Positions 5,747 through 6,889 of a DNA stretch of 6,889 bases are shown here, in pieces. The notes beneath the pieces are model-generated. The model saw only the letters and a program-made list of their open reading frames with translations, did not search any database and had not been told where the DNA came from. The stretch's first letter is position 1. The number at the start of each line of letters is the position of its first letter. The DNA lies in the NCBI GenBank assembly GCA_023412695.1, contig JAEYNG010000392.1:1-6889 (forward strand), in the 5' to 3' direction. The DNA comes from Planctomycetota bacterium. Its GTDB lineage: Bacteria > Planctomycetota > Phycisphaerae > Phycisphaerales > UBA1924. A program made the position numbers and the translations under genes.

Positions 5747-6100
5747 ATGACCCTCTACAAAGTCGTGTGCGAAGGCCCCCTCGGCCAGAACCTCCACAAC
5801 CAGCCGCCCGAGGGCTACGTCCTCCACGTCCTCGCAGAATCCCCCGAGGCCGCCGCCCGAAAGGCCCGCGCCACCGGTCACACCGTCCGAACCGTCTTCG
5901 CCCGCTACCGGCCCTCCGCCCTCGCCCGCCTGCGGCAACTGCTCGCCGGCGTCGCCTCCGCCGCCGCGTGCCCGCGATGCGGCTACAGCTTCGACGGCCA
6001 GGTCATCAACGCCGGCTGCATCCGTTGCCCTGAGTGCGGCACCTCCCTCCGTCTCTACGCTCGCGCCGAGCCCACGCTCGACGGCTCCGCCTGGGACTGA
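5747..6100 (+). CDS. Small zinc-ribbon protein, first of a run of three related genes
   Basis: A 117-residue protein with two parts. The N-terminal part (3-54) runs LYKVVCEGPLG, then YVLHVLAESPEAAARKA (24-40) and GHTVRTVFAR, a pattern that suggests a small strand-helix-strand unit. The C-terminal part is a zinc ribbon, CPRCGYSF (Cys75, Cys78) and CPECGTSL (Cys94, Cys97), with an additional Cys91. No signal peptide or membrane helix is visible, so it is probably cytoplasmic. The ATG at 5747 has AGGAG 7 bases upstream and is well supported. The next gene starts 45 bases after the stop and has a similar layout. I do not recognise a named family; zinc binding is inferred from the four cysteines. 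It could act as an adaptor or in nucleic-acid binding, but nothing visible decides that. Confidence 0.8.
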   Translation: MTLYKVVCEGPLGQNLHNQPPEGYVLHVLAESPEAAARKARATGHTVRTVFARYRPSALARLRQLLAGVASAAACPRCGYSFDGQVINAGCIRCPECGTSLRLYARAEPTLDGSAWD

Positions 6101-6132
6101 TTCACGCTCGCGGCCGCCCGCGCGTGTGCCGT

Positions 6133-6138
6133 TACACT
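6133..6138 (+). promoter_or_regulatory. -10 element of the second small zinc-ribbon gene (leaderless)
   Basis: TACACT ends 7 bases before the ATG at 6146, in a 45-base spacer that is otherwise GC-rich. There is no Shine-Dalgarno sequence between them. The placement matches TAGACT in front of the GTG at 3108. Confidence 0.55.
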
Positions 6139-6145
6139 CAACCAC

Positions 6146-6700
6146 ATGGAACGGTTCCGACTGGTCTGTCGCGACGGCCGAGGCGAGTGGTACATCCACG
6201 AGGCAACGGCCGAGTCGCCGCTCGCCGCGTTTGACAGCGTCAAGGCCAATCTCCGTGCGCCTTACGTCGTCATCCCCGCGGCACTCCAAGGCCCGCAGGA
6301 AAACACGATCGTCCAGCGCTGGAGACATGGCGCAGCGGAACTGAACGACTGCCTGAACTGCGGCTATGACGTTCGGAGCCTGATGCGAGCGACGGACGGA
6401 CTGGCCGTCTGCCCCGAGTGCGGCGTCGGCGCCATCATGCGGCCATTGCCACCGGAGCCCGAAACGCCATCTCCAACAGCCATCCCCAACTTCAAGCCGG
6501 GCGCGACGCTTGAGGCATGGGGCGTCGCCTTCAGCATCATCGGCTTCATCTTCTTCCCGCTCGCCATCCTCGGCATCCTGCTGGGAGCATTCGCCCACGA
6601 GTTCAGCCGCGGCGCCCGCGGCAAGTGGGCCATGCGGCTCGGCACCGCCGCGCTCATCATCGGCTTCCTGATCTTCTTCACCCGGATCTTCCGGTTCTAA
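6146..6700 (+). CDS. Zinc-ribbon protein with two C-terminal membrane helices
   Basis: A 184-residue protein in three parts. The N-terminal segment (1-44), FRLVCRDGRGEWYIHEATAESPLAAFDSV in outline, echoes the first small gene: a (F/Y)(R/K)(L/V)VC start, then AESPxAA. A zinc ribbon follows, DCLNCGYDV (Cys69, Cys72) and CPECGVG (Cys89, Cys92). A Pro-rich linker (100-117) leads to two hydrophobic helices at about 124-150 and 165-182 joined by a basic loop (HEFSRGARGKW), ending in FRF. It is probably anchored in the inner membrane with the ribbon in the cytoplasm. The ATG at 6146 starts the shared segment directly and has TACACT 7 bases upstream, with no ribosome binding site. The next gene begins 9 bases after its stop. 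No enzyme motif is visible and the function is unknown. Confidence 0.8.
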   Translation: MERFRLVCRDGRGEWYIHEATAESPLAAFDSVKANLRAPYVVIPAALQGPQENTIVQRWRHGAAELNDCLNCGYDVRSLMRATDGLAVCPECGVGAIMRPLPPEPETPSPTAIPNFKPGATLEAWGVAFSIIGFIFFPLAILGILLGAFAHEFSRGARGKWAMRLGTAALIIGFLIFFTRIFRF

Positions 6701-6703
6701 CGT
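6698..6703 (+). promoter_or_regulatory. Very tentative -10-like hexamer before the third small gene
   Basis: TAACGT overlaps the stop codon of the preceding gene and ends 6 bases before the ATG at 6710. Position fits the leaderless pattern, but the hexamer is poor and the gene may simply be read from the upstream transcript. Confidence 0.2.
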
Positions 6704-6709
6704 GTGCAG

Positions 6710-6889
6710 ATGCCCACGCCCGCGCGATCAACCCCGCACGACACCGCCGGGCTATCGCTGTTCACCGTCACTGTCGCCGGCCCTGGCAACACACGCTGGA
6801 GTGTCATCGTCCGCACAAGCAATGCCGAAGCCGCCGCTGCCTTAACCGCCGCCCGTGGCCAGCAAGTCCTCTCTGTCCGCCCGGGTGTT
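6710..6889 (+). CDS. Start of a third gene of the same small family (3' end missing)
   Basis: Sixty codons are open from the ATG at 6710 to the right edge. The product contains LFTVTVAGPG (17-26), WSVIVRTSNAEAAAAL (30-45) and GQQVLSVRPGV, which repeats the arrangement of the N-terminal segment in the gene at 5747: a (F/Y)xVxxxGP strand, then a (V/L)(R/A)(T/E)SxxAA helix, then a Gxx(V)xxV strand. The shared order suggests paralogy, although identity is low and is judged by eye. If the family pattern holds, a CxxCGY...CPECG zinc ribbon should follow outside the window. The start is uncertain: an in-frame GTG lies at 6704 and no Shine-Dalgarno sequence is present. The gene begins 9 bases after the previous stop, consistent with an operon. 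Confidence 0.6.
   Translation, partial: MPTPARSTPHDTAGLSLFTVTVAGPGNTRWSVIVRTSNAEAAAALTAARGQQVLSVRPGV

Noticed and set aside
5633..6598. Minus-strand open frame of 321 codons opposite the small zinc-ribbon genes.
   Set aside because: The sequence is Gly/Ala/Asp/Arg-rich without motifs, whereas the plus strand has two zinc ribbons, membrane helices and plausible starts.

Overview
The window reads as ordinary chromosome from a GC-rich bacterium, most likely a planctomycete of the class Phycisphaerae. The placement rests on protein style, not on a marker search. It holds several short proteins and membrane proteins built around a CxxCGY...CPECG zinc ribbon, a sugar phosphate isomerase with the NFDPGNMILYGMGDP signature, and a secreted VP.W/NINRW protein, all of which I associate with that group. 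It contains nine protein-coding genes. I found no tRNA, rRNA, CRISPR array, insertion sequence or phage gene, and no gene-free stretch above 300 bases.

Left part (1-2601). Two minus-strand genes run out of the window: a secreted, lipoprotein-like protein (638-1318), then a sugar phosphate isomerase/epimerase cut off by the left edge (1-602). Divergent from them is a plus-strand pair, a DUF1569/DinB-like protein (1385-1876) and a PdeM-type metallophosphoesterase (1873-2601), joined by an ATGA stop/start overlap.

Middle part (2655-5619). rpsP (ribosomal protein S16) starts at a GTG with a good ribosome binding site and ends in a textbook intrinsic terminator. It is followed by a zinc-ribbon protein with about six membrane segments, whose 3' end overlaps by 17 bp the 3' end of ffh, which lies on the opposite strand. 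rpsP and ffh are therefore close, as in many bacteria, but convergent and separated, and rimM and trmD do not follow rpsP.

Right part (5747-6889). Divergent from ffh is a run of three small plus-strand genes that look like diverged members of one family. Each begins with a short segment of about 50 residues with a similar pattern. The first two follow it with a four-cysteine zinc ribbon, and the second adds two membrane helices. The third is cut by the right edge before that region could appear.

A signal shared across the window is a -10-like TAnnnT hexamer 5 to 8 bases upstream of the chosen start codon of six genes (one weak), with no ribosome binding site. This is the geometry expected for leaderless mRNAs. 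I saw no clear new defence or mobile system. The small zinc-ribbon family and the leaderless promoter pattern are the observations most worth following.
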